Positions 25,190 through 33,711 of a DNA stretch of 47,615 nt are shown here, one piece after another. The position numbers were made by a program, and so were the translations under genes. This DNA comes from Peribacillus deserti (GTDB lineage Bacteria > Bacillota > Bacilli > Bacillales > DSM-1321): contig NZ_PGUY01000073.1 in assembly GCF_002863585.1 (NCBI RefSeq), forward strand, positions 1 to 47,615, written 5' to 3'. The notes under the pieces are model-generated. The model saw only the letters and a program-made list of their open reading frames with translations. It was not told where the DNA came from and did no database searches. How positions within the stretch are numbered: position 1 is the stretch's first letter; the number at the start of each line of letters is the position of its first letter.

Positions 25190-25511
25190 GAACGTCATCC
25201 TTTAAGAACCTAGCAATGTATCTACGTTCCCTATTTGCACTTCATTAACTAGAATATGATATACAGATATAAATAACTTTATATTCTTTATTCTTCAAGT
25301 AGTAACATAATTCCTTCTATATGAGGATAAAATTTGAAATTAATGTTCAGTACATGTTTTAAAACCGTCAATTTATAACAAAAAGCAGTTTGTATTATTC
25401 AAATTGAGGAAAAATGTATATAAACATTACCTATTTATCTTCTTACATAAAAATGATAAAATCTAAAAAGGAAAGAAGATACGTTGCTTCTTTCTTCAAA
25501 AGGGTGAGAAT
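25190..25511. other. shared 5' region of two divergent DUF2294 genes
   Basis: AT-rich. A GATAAAAT near 25454 is a possible -10 for the plus-strand copy. No convincing operator palindrome was found. The region has no additional gene. Confidence 0.4.
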
Positions 25512-26207
25512 ATGGATATAAAAGCACAGCAGACAAAGTTAGCAAATAACTTAGGAAAGTTGCTGCGTGATAAGTTTGGTAAAGGTCCACATTCAATATA
25601 CGTAACTGTTTCTAAACCTTATATCTTAATATATGTTCGCGGTTTTATCTCTCCTATGGAACAGATTCTTCTTGAACAAGATCAGGAGCTAACCGTTAAA
25701 ACTACACGCGAAGTCTTAATGAAAACAATTGATTCTGAAATACGGGGGCAAATGAAAGGAATCACAGATATGGACATACATCATATCTATTATGACTGGA
25801 ATTTGCCCAAAGAAACTGGAATTTTTGTCGGGGTTACCACTGACAGCTTTAATTCTGAAGAACTTTCACAGTACAACTACAAACAAAAAGACCAAATTGA
25901 ACAAGAAATTAACATGATCAGTGAACAAGCAGAAAAAGCACCAGACGAAATATATTCTTATCTGCTTAGCCCTCGAGCCCTGGTTATTTTAAGAAAAGGT
26001 ATATTGGTACCTATTGAGAAGCAGCTGGTCACTCTTGGATTTGATGAAACTTTACGAGTTGCCAAAAGGCAGCTGGAAGGAGGTATGCTTCACAACAATA
26101 CTCACTTCCCTTCTATCCTTAACGCCGCCATTCTCGACAGTTTTGTTGATTGGGACTTTAAATTAGATAACAGTGTCATAACACTCATATTACAACCAAA
26201 TGCATAG
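25512..26207 (+). CDS. tandem DUF2294-domain protein, copy 2
   Basis: 231 aa, with the same two-half layout as its divergent paralogue. Copy 2 carries NLGKLLRDKFGKGPHSIYVT and GFISPMEQILLEQDQE in the first half, YLLSPRALVILRKGIL and TLRVAKRQLEGGM in the second, and the strand pair YYDWNLPKETGIFVGV / VDWDFKLDNSVITLIL. The pair is clearly homologous over the full length but well diverged, so the duplication is old. Start ATG after AAGGGTGAGA. Function unknown. A strong terminator follows. Confidence 0.8.
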   Translation: MDIKAQQTKLANNLGKLLRDKFGKGPHSIYVTVSKPYILIYVRGFISPMEQILLEQDQELTVKTTREVLMKTIDSEIRGQMKGITDMDIHHIYYDWNLPKETGIFVGVTTDSFNSEELSQYNYKQKDQIEQEINMISEQAEKAPDEIYSYLLSPRALVILRKGILVPIEKQLVTLGFDETLRVAKRQLEGGMLHNNTHFPSILNAAILDSFVDWDFKLDNSVITLILQPNA

Positions 26208-26250
26208 ACGGTAGTATTGAACTGGACATTCTGTTTGTGCCAGACATAAA

Positions 26251-26287
26251 CCGGAAGAATAGGCACCCCCTATTCTTCCGGTTTTTT
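26251..26287 (+). terminator. terminator of DUF2294 copy 2
   Basis: 13-bp stem CCGGAAGAATAGG / CCTATTCTTCCGG with a 5-nt loop and TTTTTT. Confidence 0.92.
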
Positions 26288-26364
26288 ATTTGTCGAAAAT
26301 TGGCAGTGAAATCTTACCATTCTCCCCCAGTCGTATTCAAACATTCCATGAAAGGATTTTTTAC

Positions 26365-26550
26365 ATGCAAAATGACCAAGAATTATTCCTAAAAGAACTT
26401 AGCAGGCTGATGCAAGATTATCTTGCTTGTGATAATCATTACTATAAAGAGGAAATTTTAATAGATATTTACTTACTAATTGAAGTAATTAATGAAAAAA
26501 AGAGCATTAATGGCGTTAAAGAAATAACAGAAGATTTGTTCCTCGGTTGA
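26365..26550 (+). CDS. 61-aa hypothetical protein
   Basis: MQNDQELFLKELSRLMQDYL opens a wholly helical-looking, acidic small protein with a central YYKEEILIDIYLLIEVINEK helix. I do not recognise a family. The start ATG has AAAGGA eight bases upstream; an ATG further upstream would overlap the preceding terminator. The stop codon (26548-26550) overlaps the first unit of array D, so the array grew directly from, or inserted at, the gene end. Confidence 0.6.
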   Translation: MQNDQELFLKELSRLMQDYLACDNHYYKEEILIDIYLLIEVINEKKSINGVKEITEDLFLG

Positions 26551-26945
26551 GAAGAATTCTTCATCCGGGTTATGAAGGACCTAAACCGGTCTTTGGGGTT
26601 GAGAAAAGTTCTTCATCGGGATTATGAAGGACCTAAACCGGTCTTCGGGGTTGAGAAAAGTCCTTCATCGGGGTTATGAAGGACCTAAAACGGTCTTTAG
26701 GGTTGAGAAAAGTCCTTCATCGGGGTTATGAAGACCCTGGAGTGGCCTTTTGGATTGAGAAAAGTTCTTCATACGGGTTATGAAGAACCTAAACCGGTCT
26801 TTGGGGTTGTGAAAAGTCCTTCATCGGGGTTATGAAGACCCCAAACTGGTATCTTGGATTGAGAAAAGTTCTTCATCCGGGTTATCCAGACCTCAAACTG
26901 GTCTTTGAGGGGTTTCCATTTGGATTATGAAGACCCCGATATGAT
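26547..26945 (+). repeat. 52-nt array D with hairpin core
   Basis: Seven units begin (at TTGAG, TTGTG or ATTGAG variants) at 26547, 26599, 26651, 26703, 26755, 26807 and 26859, exactly 52 bases apart, then a degenerate end. Each unit holds GTCCTTCAT - 7-nt loop (CGGGGTT) - ATGAAGGAC, a 9-bp hairpin. A 27-nt spacer (CTAAACCGGTCTTTGGGG + TTGAGAAAA) is conserved within the array. It does not code for protein. It shares core and period, but not spacer, with array E at the right end of the window. Confidence 0.9.
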
Positions 26946-26979
26946 AATGCCATAGCTTCGGATGGACGATTTATGTAAA

Positions 26980-27158
26980 GTTTATCTTAAATTTCATTAT
27001 TGATTTTGAAAATTTTGATTGTAGCCGATAGGCAAGACTCCTGCGGGAAAAGCGGGTCAAGGGAGACCCCACAGGCCATAAACGCCGAGAAGGCTCCCGG
27101 ACCGCCCTGTGGGAAGCGAGTCCCTGCAGCGAAAATCAACACCTCATTTAACAGAGCC
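26980..27158 (+). mobile_element. MITE-like element R5 (179 bp, subfamily 2)
   Basis: Flanked by a perfect 8-bp duplication TATGTAAA (26972-26979 and 27159-27166). The right end inverted reads GGCTCTGTTAAA; the left end GTTTATCTTAAA is a decayed match. The inner GC-rich core (GACTCCTGCGGGAAAAGCGG, GGGAGACCCCACAGG) relates it to R1-R4. Confidence 0.78.
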
Positions 27159-27337
27159 TATGTAAAAGTAAAAAAGCCACTGAATTTGCGGATTATTTTC
27201 TCTTCTATTGATCTTGTCAATCATTTCATATTAAATAACTTTGACTGTACTGTAGGTTCGTAAAAACATAGTTTAATATCAAAGCCCAGATATTGATTTG
27301 CTGGAAACAGTTTAAAACCTGTAACAGTTGGTCCAAA

Positions 27338-27360
27338 TAAAAAAACTGCCAGTATGGCAG
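27338..27360 (-). terminator. terminator of the V4R-like/STAS gene
   Basis: 6-bp stem CTGCCA / TGGCAG with a 3-nt loop, followed on the minus strand by TTTTTTTATT, directly behind the stop. Confidence 0.7.
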
Positions 27361-27361
27361 C

Positions 27362-28393
27362 TTACGATTGTTGCGTTTTTCTTACTAGTTCATAGCCGTT
27401 TTCGCCTATCGCAAATTCTACACCTTTTTGCAGGTTCGAAAATGTGTTAATGCCTGCCATGTCGATTAGATTAGAATTTATAATCTGAATGCTGAGTTCG
27501 GCAGAAATGCCAACAAGGTAGCATTCCCCGCCCAGCAGCCGGATGGCCCGGATTAATCGCTGCATACCATGGATGGTATAAGTATCGAAATGCGAAAGAC
27601 CCGTTACATCAATGAGAAGGAATCCAGCCTTTTGAGTAGATAATTCAGACAGGGCTCTTTCAATCATAATAGATAAACGTTCCTCATTGAACCTTCCCAC
27701 CAAGGGGATTACCAATATTCCTTCTAAAACCGGTATAACAGGAGAAGAGAGTTCCATTACAAGTGAGGACAGCTCTTCCGTCCTTTCTTTTACTTTCCGT
27801 TCCAGCTCCAGGATATTTTCCTGCTCTTTTTGCCTGGATAATTCATGAATATTACTTGCAGCTGTAGTATCTGAAGGAAAGATTTCAATCTCATCATACT
27901 CATGACCATTTAGCTGGCTTTTATTCACTTTATACCAAACATTCTGTTTAAATAAACCGGTAAACACTCCCGCCCAGTGACTAGGCAATACGACACCTGC
28001 ATTTTCCTTGCTGGTATTATTAAAGATCCGATGCTCCCAGCTGTTCGTTAATCGAATTAGTGCTCTTTTTTCATCAAAGGAATAAAAAGGAATTTCGACG
28101 TTACCCCAGCCTGCATTTCTGTAAATATGACTGTATTCACTAAGCAGTTGTTCAAGATCATTTCTACCCTGATAATAGGAACTAACCAGATGACCCATAC
28201 GATATCCAGTAGCCTCGAATACGGTTTTTGAGACATCACTGCCTGAAACTTCTTCTATCGTCTTTAAGAATAGTTCAATTGCAGAGTCCCAGAATAGAAG
28301 TGCAGGAGCCCCGTCAAAAGAAAATAAACCTTTTTCTGAATCCCAGATGAATTCATTGTTACTCACCTGGATCTTGACATTGTTTTTAGACAT
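27362..28393 (-). CDS. V4R/XylR-N-like sensor with coiled coil and STAS domain
   Basis: 343 aa. Residues ~1-190 resemble the XylR_N/V4R ligand-sensing fold (ALLFWDSAIELFLKTIEEVS, ATGYRMGHLVSSYYQGR, WGNVEIPFYSFDEKRALIRL, SWEHRIFNN...HWAGVFTGLF). Residues ~195-225 form a coiled coil (RQKEQENILELERKVKERTE). Residues ~235-343 are a STAS domain (IPVLEGILVIPLVGRFNEER, LLIDVTGLSHFDTYTIHGMQ). It is an RsbR-like protein with a small-molecule sensor in place of the globin-like domain. DVTGLSHFD matches the region where RsbR proteins are phosphorylated. Start ATG with GAGGT seven bases upstream. Confidence 0.82.
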   Translation of the reverse strand: MSKNNVKIQVSNNEFIWDSEKGLFSFDGAPALLFWDSAIELFLKTIEEVSGSDVSKTVFEATGYRMGHLVSSYYQGRNDLEQLLSEYSHIYRNAGWGNVEIPFYSFDEKRALIRLTNSWEHRIFNNTSKENAGVVLPSHWAGVFTGLFKQNVWYKVNKSQLNGHEYDEIEIFPSDTTAASNIHELSRQKEQENILELERKVKERTEELSSLVMELSSPVIPVLEGILVIPLVGRFNEERLSIMIERALSELSTQKAGFLLIDVTGLSHFDTYTIHGMQRLIRAIRLLGGECYLVGISAELSIQIINSNLIDMAGINTFSNLQKGVEFAIGENGYELVRKTQQS

Positions 28394-28545
28394 CTATTTA
28401 ACCTCATTTGTAACAGAATTTATTCTTTGCTTATACTTACACTTATGCTTATTTTACAAAATATAAGGGAAAGATACTATTTTTTTGATTTGGTAACCTG
28501 ACAAGTTAAGATTCCAGCATATAAAACAGACCAAGTATAAAGACA

Positions 28546-28576
28546 TACAAAAAAACCGTTAAAAATTAACGGCTTT
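28546..28576 (-). terminator. terminator of the DUF3231 gene
   Basis: Stem around GCCGTTAA / TTAACGGT with a short A-rich loop, followed by TTTTTTTG on the minus strand, about 65 bases beyond the stop. Confidence 0.75.
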
Positions 28577-28641
28577 AACAGATAGGATCAATTTTTAACA
28601 GTTATATTTTCAGTAGACGATTAGGCTAGAAAGCCCATACA

Positions 28642-29652
28642 TCACTGTTCTCTTGCCAATTTTTGATGGTCAATCGCCAAAGGCGGCTGTTCCATCCATC
28701 CATTTTCAATTAATATATTTGCTCCATCTTCAGCATATAATCCTACTTCTGTTGCCATTCGTGCGTAGGAAACAGACAAGTCACGTCTTTGGCAAACCGA
28801 GAGAGATTCCCCATAGAAACCAATCGTAAACGCGATCAGCAGACTGACATGATTAAGCATCAGCTTATCTGAAAAAGGTGGAATGGTAGATTTTGTAATT
28901 TCAGATGCAAATGAGCGCGGAGCGTGTAAATCCTCCTCTTGTAAAAAAGATGAAAGAACAGTATTATGTTTGCGGCAAAGTTTCAAACCACGCTGTAAGA
29001 ACTCTCTGACCTCCTTGGATTGTGCAACCTGACTGAAGCCTAATTGGAGAACCTCTTTCATCATTGTTTTTTGCAGACTAAGATACACTCCACCTAATTC
29101 AATCGCATTAATCGGCCGCTTGGTACTAAACCAGCCTGTAAGCCAATTTTCCTTTTTCACGGACTCTGGTTTATAATCACCATTAAGAGTCGGTGGTTTG
29201 CTTATGATGCCTTTTTCCAGAAGAAGAGCGGTTGATCTATTGTACAAATCGAGCGTTTCGGTTATACACTCACTAAGGTAGTTTCTCTGGTCCTCCCGCA
29301 TAGTGCTTCCGAATGATCCCGAATATCTAGTTAAACCGTGTATCGCCATAATATGTAAATAAAAGGCAAAGAATGTATCACTGAACAATGGCGGTGCCGA
29401 AGGATTCACATCTTCATCGGTAAACCCTACGGGAATAGAGTATTCATCATCAGATAAAAACTGTTTGATCTTGTTTATGTGAAGTTCAGATAATCCAAGT
29501 GCAAATGCAAGTATTTCCTTGATTTTTTCGTCTTGTACATTGGACAAAAAGTAACGCAGGACGCATACTGCCATTGTATCATTCATGTATTGCGACCAAA
29601 GGTTGCCTAATTCAGACATGGTCAATTTGGTGCGATGGTTATTTGCTTCCAT
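28642..29652 (-). CDS. DUF3231-family protein
   Basis: 336 aa in two homologous helical halves. Residues ~10-165 carry KLTMSELGNLWSQYMNDTMA, LRYFLSNVQDEKIKEIL and a His in LSELHINKIKQFL. Residues ~180-325 carry ELGGVYLSLQKTMMKEVLQL, REFLQRGLKLCRKHNTVLSS. This doubled, ferritin-like-looking layout is typical of DUF3231 proteins of Bacillaceae. Their function is unknown. The start ATG follows GAGGAGG. It is transcribed alone, next to the STAS-domain genes. Confidence 0.85.
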   Translation of the reverse strand: MEANNHRTKLTMSELGNLWSQYMNDTMAVCVLRYFLSNVQDEKIKEILAFALGLSELHINKIKQFLSDDEYSIPVGFTDEDVNPSAPPLFSDTFFAFYLHIMAIHGLTRYSGSFGSTMREDQRNYLSECITETLDLYNRSTALLLEKGIISKPPTLNGDYKPESVKKENWLTGWFSTKRPINAIELGGVYLSLQKTMMKEVLQLGFSQVAQSKEVREFLQRGLKLCRKHNTVLSSFLQEEDLHAPRSFASEITKSTIPPFSDKLMLNHVSLLIAFTIGFYGESLSVCQRRDLSVSYARMATEVGLYAEDGANILIENGWMEQPPLAIDHQKLAREQ

Positions 29653-29801
29653 GTAAATACCTCCTCTGAGTTATGGATGTTAGAGGTATTATAACCATTT
29701 ACTCATATCTATATGAGGAAAAAGTCTGGCCAATTAGCCTGAAGAAAAAATTACGCCATTTATTTTTGAATCCTTGAACAGATATTTCAAAATCAAAATC
29801 G

Positions 29802-29824
29802 AAAAAAGGGCTGCTAAAGCAGCC
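29802..29824 (-). terminator. terminator of the EamA transporter gene
   Basis: 7-bp stem GGCTGCT / AGCAGCC, followed by CTTTTTTCG on the minus strand, about 45 bases beyond the stop. Confidence 0.82.
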
Positions 29825-29869
29825 TCATCTTGTGACCTTCCATTTTCAATTGCTGAGGACATAAAATAA

Positions 29870-30745
29870 CTATTTATTCTCGTTGATGGCTATAAAAACA
29901 CCCAATAGAATTAACATGGAACCCACCCAGAATGACAACCCGATTTTCTCTCCAAGAATAAGCCATCCCAGCAATGTTCCCACCACGGGCTGAAAGAAGA
30001 AAAATAGACCTCCGCTGGCGGCATTAACCAGCTGCAGCCCTCGGTTCCATAGCAGAAACCCGCCTGCTGTGGAGAAAATTCCCAAATACAAAACTCCGCC
30101 CCAGATAACCGGATCCGCTGATCGGGACATATCAATGGAATGTAACCGCCCCCATACAATAGGTGTTAATACAATCAGCGCTACTAATATCGAATAAGTG
30201 GTAACCACAATCTGCGAATAGTCAGTGGGTACACGCTTTACAAGAATCGACATCAAGGCCCATGTCAAAGCAGCGATAACCAATGATATTCCACCGATTT
30301 TACTAGAAAAATTCACTTGATCCACTCCAACAATGAGAAAAACTCCCACTGTTGCTAAACAAACAGAGAATCCCTTTTTCAAGGTAAACCGTTCTTTAAG
30401 CAGTATACGAGCAAAAATAGCCATAAAAGCTGGCGTAGAAGAAGTTATGATTGCTCCCATTTGTGCGGACGTAAGCATTGTACCTGTTTCCTGAGTCACA
30501 ATGGAAATCACATTTCCAATAACCCCAATAAGAATAATGATCAGGAAATCCCGTTTATGAATGTACCATTTTTGCCGGGTAATTAAGCCGATAATCAATA
30601 GGGTGGCTATTGCTACCACATAACGCATCCACACGAGTTCCAGCGGTGGTATGACCGCAACTACCACCTTTACAACAACGTACATGCCACCCCAAATGCT
30701 TGCAGCCAAAGCTAAATATATAGAACCTATCCAAGACTTTTTCAT
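29870..30745 (-). CDS. EamA/DMT-family transporter
   Basis: 291 aa with ten predicted transmembrane segments in two EamA repeats: IYLALAASIWGGMYVVVKVV...LVWMRYVVA opens the first, and GGISLVIAALTWALMSILVK the second. The second repeat contains the family-typical GGFLLWNRGLQLVNAASGG and QPVVGTLLGWLILGE. DMT exporters move amino acids, nucleosides or other metabolites; the substrate here cannot be told. Start ATG after ACGGAGGG. Single gene. Confidence 0.9.
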   Translation of the reverse strand: MKKSWIGSIYLALAASIWGGMYVVVKVVVAVIPPLELVWMRYVVAIATLLIIGLITRQKWYIHKRDFLIIILIGVIGNVISIVTQETGTMLTSAQMGAIITSSTPAFMAIFARILLKERFTLKKGFSVCLATVGVFLIVGVDQVNFSSKIGGISLVIAALTWALMSILVKRVPTDYSQIVVTTYSILVALIVLTPIVWGRLHSIDMSRSADPVIWGGVLYLGIFSTAGGFLLWNRGLQLVNAASGGLFFFFQPVVGTLLGWLILGEKIGLSFWVGSMLILLGVFIAINENK

Positions 30746-31131
30746 TTTTATACCCTCCGTTTATTCATTAGGTCAAAACTGTCCCAAACGGAGAGAGTTG
30801 TCACCTTCACTCCACTAGGGCACTAGAGAGCTTCAGGTACATCATTTTCAAATAATGGAGCCAAATACATATGTTTCACCTCTCTTTGAAAAAAGTTCCA
30901 GAAATCAACATGTTGATTAGTCAGTCTGTTGGTTTACATAGGACTATGCCCCTTCGTTTCTATTCTTACTTATACGCTTCTTTCGGTCATGCACATTACC
31001 TTTAATTGAACCTACCATGCAAACCTCGCTTTTTGAGATGATCATTTATTAAGAAGCTTTACATAAATCATATACTGAGAAAACATTTAAGAGTTACAAT
31101 AAATGCATCATTAAAAAGGAGGTGTTTCTGG
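30746..31131. other. intergenic region
   Basis: Divergent control region of the EamA gene and the 39-aa zinc-ribbon gene. A 15-codon minus-strand frame (MYLAPLFENDVPEAL, 30823-30870) has a good GAGAGGTG site six bases upstream. It could be a leader peptide ahead of the transporter, but evidence is thin. Confidence 0.35.
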
Positions 31132-31251
31132 GTGAAGAGATTTTATTGTACAAATTGTTTGAGCTTATCCAAAAAGAATTTAGAATGCAAACAGTGCGGC
31201 TGTAAACTTAATAAAAAAATTGTAGTCAATATTCAAAAGCAAAGTGCTTAG
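31132..31251 (+). CDS. 39-aa zinc-ribbon mini-protein
   Basis: Begins MKRFYCTNCLSLSKKNLECK and continues QCGCKLNKKIVVNIQKQSA. The C-x2-C and C-x2-C-x-C knuckles 11 residues apart form a compact zinc-ribbon-like fold; the rest is Lys-rich, consistent with RNA or DNA contact. The GTG start has an excellent AAGGAGGTG seven bases upstream, which is the main reason to trust such a short frame. The function is not recognised. Confidence 0.65.
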   Translation: MKRFYCTNCLSLSKKNLECKQCGCKLNKKIVVNIQKQSA

Positions 31252-31359
31252 GAATATTGATTTTTTTATATAGATGCTCTGTTAAACGATTATGTTGATA
31301 TTCCCGGGAAAGTATAATGGACCTTAATTATAGATCTGTTTAGATAAATATATATTTTG

Positions 31360-31598
31360 CTATTTTGGAAATTCCTTCCCAGATTGTATTACCCACCAAA
31401 GAAATGCTGTCACAATAGCACTTTCACAAGCACTTATGCCAAGTACAATCAAAAGTCTCCCGAAATCTTCAAGTTCACTGAAGCCAAAAGTGGAAGTTCC
31501 CAGTTGTTAAAGATATTAGTATAGCCAACAAACATAAGGATGACAGGAAACAAAAACCTCTTGAACTTATGGATGCTTTTAGACAAATGCAGTTCCAT
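31360..31598 (-). pseudogene. small two-TM membrane protein with a one-base frameshift
   Basis: The frame starts at ATG 31598, coupled to the upstream SRPBCC stop (TAGGATG). It reads MELHLSKSIHKFKRFLFPVI, LMFVGYTNIFNNW, then shifts frame near 31499-31501. If one G is restored to the GGG run on the minus strand, it continues GTSTFGFSELEDFGRLLIV, LGISACESAIVTAFLWWVIQ, SGKEFPK-stop at 31360, giving 79 aa with two membrane segments. The good sense in both frames supports a real gene. It is either a recent pseudogene or a homopolymer sequencing error. Confidence 0.55.
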
Positions 31599-31599
31599 C

Positions 31600-32046
31600 C
31601 TATTTCATCATACACTTGTCTAAATGTTCAAGAACCATCGGCCAAGCTTCTTTGTGCTGGTTCCGGGAAATGTCATCTTGAAACCCCGCGTGCGTAAGAC
31701 GCAGAAGAGTTCCAGCACCATCTGCCTCAAATTCGACTGTGACAACTGTTTCAGCTCCCATTGTCCCGCCTGCCCCGGTAACCCAAGTGATTTCTACAAG
31801 CTGGTCTTTCTCTATCCTTAAGAACCTGCCATAATGAGGATGACGTTTTCCTTCAAAAGAAGTCTCAAAGAAGAAGGCCGTATTGGTTTCTCCCTGCATA
31901 ATTACGCTGCCGGGTACAGCAAACCACTGGTCGAAGTGTTTCGTCCATGCTTGGAACAAGATTTCTCGTGAGCATTTCATTGCTCGCTCTATTGTGAGGG
32001 AAAATGGTCTTGTTGAAAGATCAGGAAGGGTAATAGACATATTCAT
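31600..32046 (-). CDS. SRPBCC/AHSA1-family protein
   Basis: About 148 aa, an AHSA1 (activator of Hsp90 ATPase homologue) START-like fold. The N-terminal strand is [20 protein letters not shown], then [16 protein letters not shown]. The family-typical end is [20 protein letters not shown] and [13 protein letters not shown]. Bacterial members bind hydrophobic ligands; the role is usually unknown. Among three closely spaced ATGs (32052, 32046, 32040) the second has the best distance from AGAGG. It is followed by, and translationally coupled to, a small membrane-protein gene that is now frameshifted. Confidence 0.85.
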   Translation of the reverse strand: MNMSITLPDLSTRPFSLTIERAMKCSREILFQAWTKHFDQWFAVPGSVIMQGETNTAFFFETSFEGKRHPHYGRFLRIEKDQLVEITWVTGAGGTMGAETVVTVEFEADGAGTLLRLTHAGFQDDISRNQHKEAWPMVLEHLDKCMMK

Positions 32047-32203
32047 TATCATCCTCTCGACTTTATTTCATTTTATTCTCGGGAAATCACTTTAAAAAGT
32101 GTCTACATCTTAAATGCAGTAAGACCCACTCCTTATTTGATCACCCATTACTCCATCGTTTCAGAGAGGAACATTCACGTACTTTGTCTTCCTTTTAGAT
32201 TAT

Positions 32204-32578
32204 TCAATGTTTACGAAATAGAATTGCTTTAGATTTAGCAACCAACTCCTGTTTGTCATTAAAAATCGAACAATCCGTATGAATTAATGTCCTGCCCTGT
32301 TTTTCAATGTGTGCCTCTGCAATCAAGTATGAGCCTGTTACAGCTTTTAAAAAGGAAACATTCAGATCGACAGTTAATGCTTGTTGTATACCGTTTGCAT
32401 CAGCAGGAATCAAATTAGACATGGCCACATCTGCCAATGATGAAATGATACCGCCGTGTACCACCCCGGCACTATTTAAGAATAAATCTTGAATGGGCAA
32501 TCGAAGCTGCACATGGTCTTCATCGATTTTCTTGTATTCAAAACCTAAAAACTCGTCAAATGGCTGCTTTATAAACAT
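32204..32578 (-). CDS. PaaI-like hotdog thioesterase
   Basis: 124 aa. The hotdog core LFLNSAGVVHGGIISSLADVA carries the conserved HGG and the following Asp used for thioester hydrolysis. VDLNVSFLKAVTGSYLIAEA and GRTLIHTDCSIFN complete the four-strand sheet. It hydrolyses acyl- or aryl-CoA thioesters. Start ATG after AGAGGTGACC. Monocistronic, with no obvious terminator. Confidence 0.88.
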   Translation of the reverse strand: MFIKQPFDEFLGFEYKKIDEDHVQLRLPIQDLFLNSAGVVHGGIISSLADVAMSNLIPADANGIQQALTVDLNVSFLKAVTGSYLIAEAHIEKQGRTLIHTDCSIFNDKQELVAKSKAILFRKH

Positions 32579-32758
32579 AGGTCACCTCTTTTATATGTTG
32601 TTTTTCTAAGCTGCCAAATCGTGTATTCTTATAAATCTGAATCAAGCTGCAGCCGTTCATACATATTCAGTTACTACATTAACTAATACGATATCCTCTT
32701 ACAAAATCCTTCTTATTCACCTGCACTAAATATTACAGGTAGAATGCTTCCTTATAAA

Positions 32759-32874
32759 AGCTATGTTAGCGTTCATTGTTGATTTTAGCACTATGTTGAA
32801 TGGAACAGATAGGAGAGACTCTTGCGGGGAAAGTGAGTGCCTGAAATGGAGATTAACAGCCAAGTTTAGCTTTG
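32759..32874. mobile_element. MITE-like element R8 (116 bp, subfamily 2, decayed)
   Basis: Left end AGCTATGTTAGCGTTCATTG resembles the R4 terminus; the right end is shortened (inverted AAGCTAAACTTGGCTGTTAA). It is flanked by a perfect 8-bp duplication CTTATAAA (32751-32758 and 32875-32882). The inner part keeps GAGAGACTCTTGCGGGG. Confidence 0.7.
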
Positions 32875-32886
32875 CTTATAAAAAAA

Positions 32887-33311
32887 GGCTGTTTTCACAA
32901 ACTTTGTTGTTATTGAACACGGGATTGATTGGAACGTGAGGATGCTCGCGGACCTTAGGGGCGGGCGCTGAGCCTCCTCGGCTTCGCCTGTGGGGTCTCA
33001 CCTTTCCCGCTGCTCCCGCACAGAAAAGCGGAAAGCGGTGCCTGCCCAACATATAGATATTAAACGCTCAGTGAAAATCCCAATAGATATAAAATTCTAA
33101 ACAAATTGGTAGGCAGAGACCCGACAAGCATAAGACGAGCGGGCTGTGGGGAGTGCTTTTCTCCCCATGGACGGATCGGCTTATGACTCGAGGGTCTCAG
33201 CTTGTAGCTGGATCAAGGAGTCTCGCACCTTACGTTCCAATCAACCTGTTTAACAATAGAGTTTGTTCGCAGAAATTATTAAAAAAACAACAATCTTTTT
33301 AGAAAAGAGCC
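32887..33311 (-). mobile_element. MITE-like element R6 (long type, 425 bp)
   Basis: Opposite orientation to R2/R3: starts GGCTGTTTTC and ends GAAAAGAGCC. Flanked by an 8-bp direct repeat TAAAAAAA (32879-32886 and 33312-33319), in an A-rich setting where chance identity is possible. The left copy overlaps the right target duplication of R8, so R6 inserted after R8. The ~270-base inner segment is shared with R7 (GGCTGTGGGGAGTGCTTTTC, GGGTCTCAGCTTGTAGCTGG). Confidence 0.85.
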
Positions 33312-33312
33312 T

Positions 33313-33336
33313 AAAAAAAAGACTGCCCCGGCAGCC
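33313..33336 (-). terminator. terminator of the 35-aa peptide gene
   Basis: GC-rich stem GGCTGCC / GGCAGTC (one G-T pair), followed by TTTTTTTTA on the minus strand, about 65 bases beyond the stop of the small gene. Its T run is the target site of element R6. Confidence 0.7.
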
Positions 33337-33398
33337 TTCCATACATTTGAATAGCCTGAGCGGTAAGCCTAGGCTACAGAACATTTAATGGTTTAAGG

Positions 33399-33506
33399 TC
33401 AAATCTTCACTTTTGAAATAGTCCCATAGGTCAGCGTGGATTCCTTGAGTTCATTTTTGTTTAATTTCTTCAACGCTCGTTCAAGTACATTCTTCTTCGT
33501 TTTCAT
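33399..33506 (-). CDS. 35-aa basic peptide with its own promoter and operator
   Basis: MKTKKNVLERALKKLNKNEL is followed by KESTLTYGTISKVKI. The first 24 residues form a basic amphipathic helix; the tail is Thr/Tyr/Gly-rich. It has an ideal AAGGAGG site eight bases before ATG, an extended -10 (TGCTATAAT), a 16-bp palindrome between promoter and RBS, and a terminator. So it is a complete, independently regulated unit. It could be a leader-core peptide, a regulatory peptide or a small DNA/RNA binder. No modification or export gene is adjacent apart from a truncated amine oxidase and a transglutaminase upstream. Family not recognised. Confidence 0.6.
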   Translation of the reverse strand: MKTKKNVLERALKKLNKNELKESTLTYGTISKVKI

Positions 33507-33535
33507 TAAGTAGAACCTCCTTGAGTGATTGTTAC

Positions 33536-33569
33536 ACCTAATATATTAGGTATGACATACATTATAGCA
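33536..33569 (-). promoter_or_regulatory. extended -10 promoter and 16-bp palindromic operator
   Basis: Perfect palindrome ACCTAATATATTAGGT (33536-33551) downstream of the minus-strand extended -10 TGCTATAAT (33561-33569). A protein bound there would block initiation or early elongation toward the 35-aa gene. Confidence 0.6.
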
Positions 33570-33711
33570 CATATATTTTACTAAATAATCAGACTATTTT
33601 ACCAAAAATACAGTGAATAAAATGATTTACGTTCTTTGTGGTGCAACTCTCTAAAGATTAAGGGACATTATTTACTTCGAAGGCAGCTCTGATTCCTGAT
33701 TCTATTCCTCC

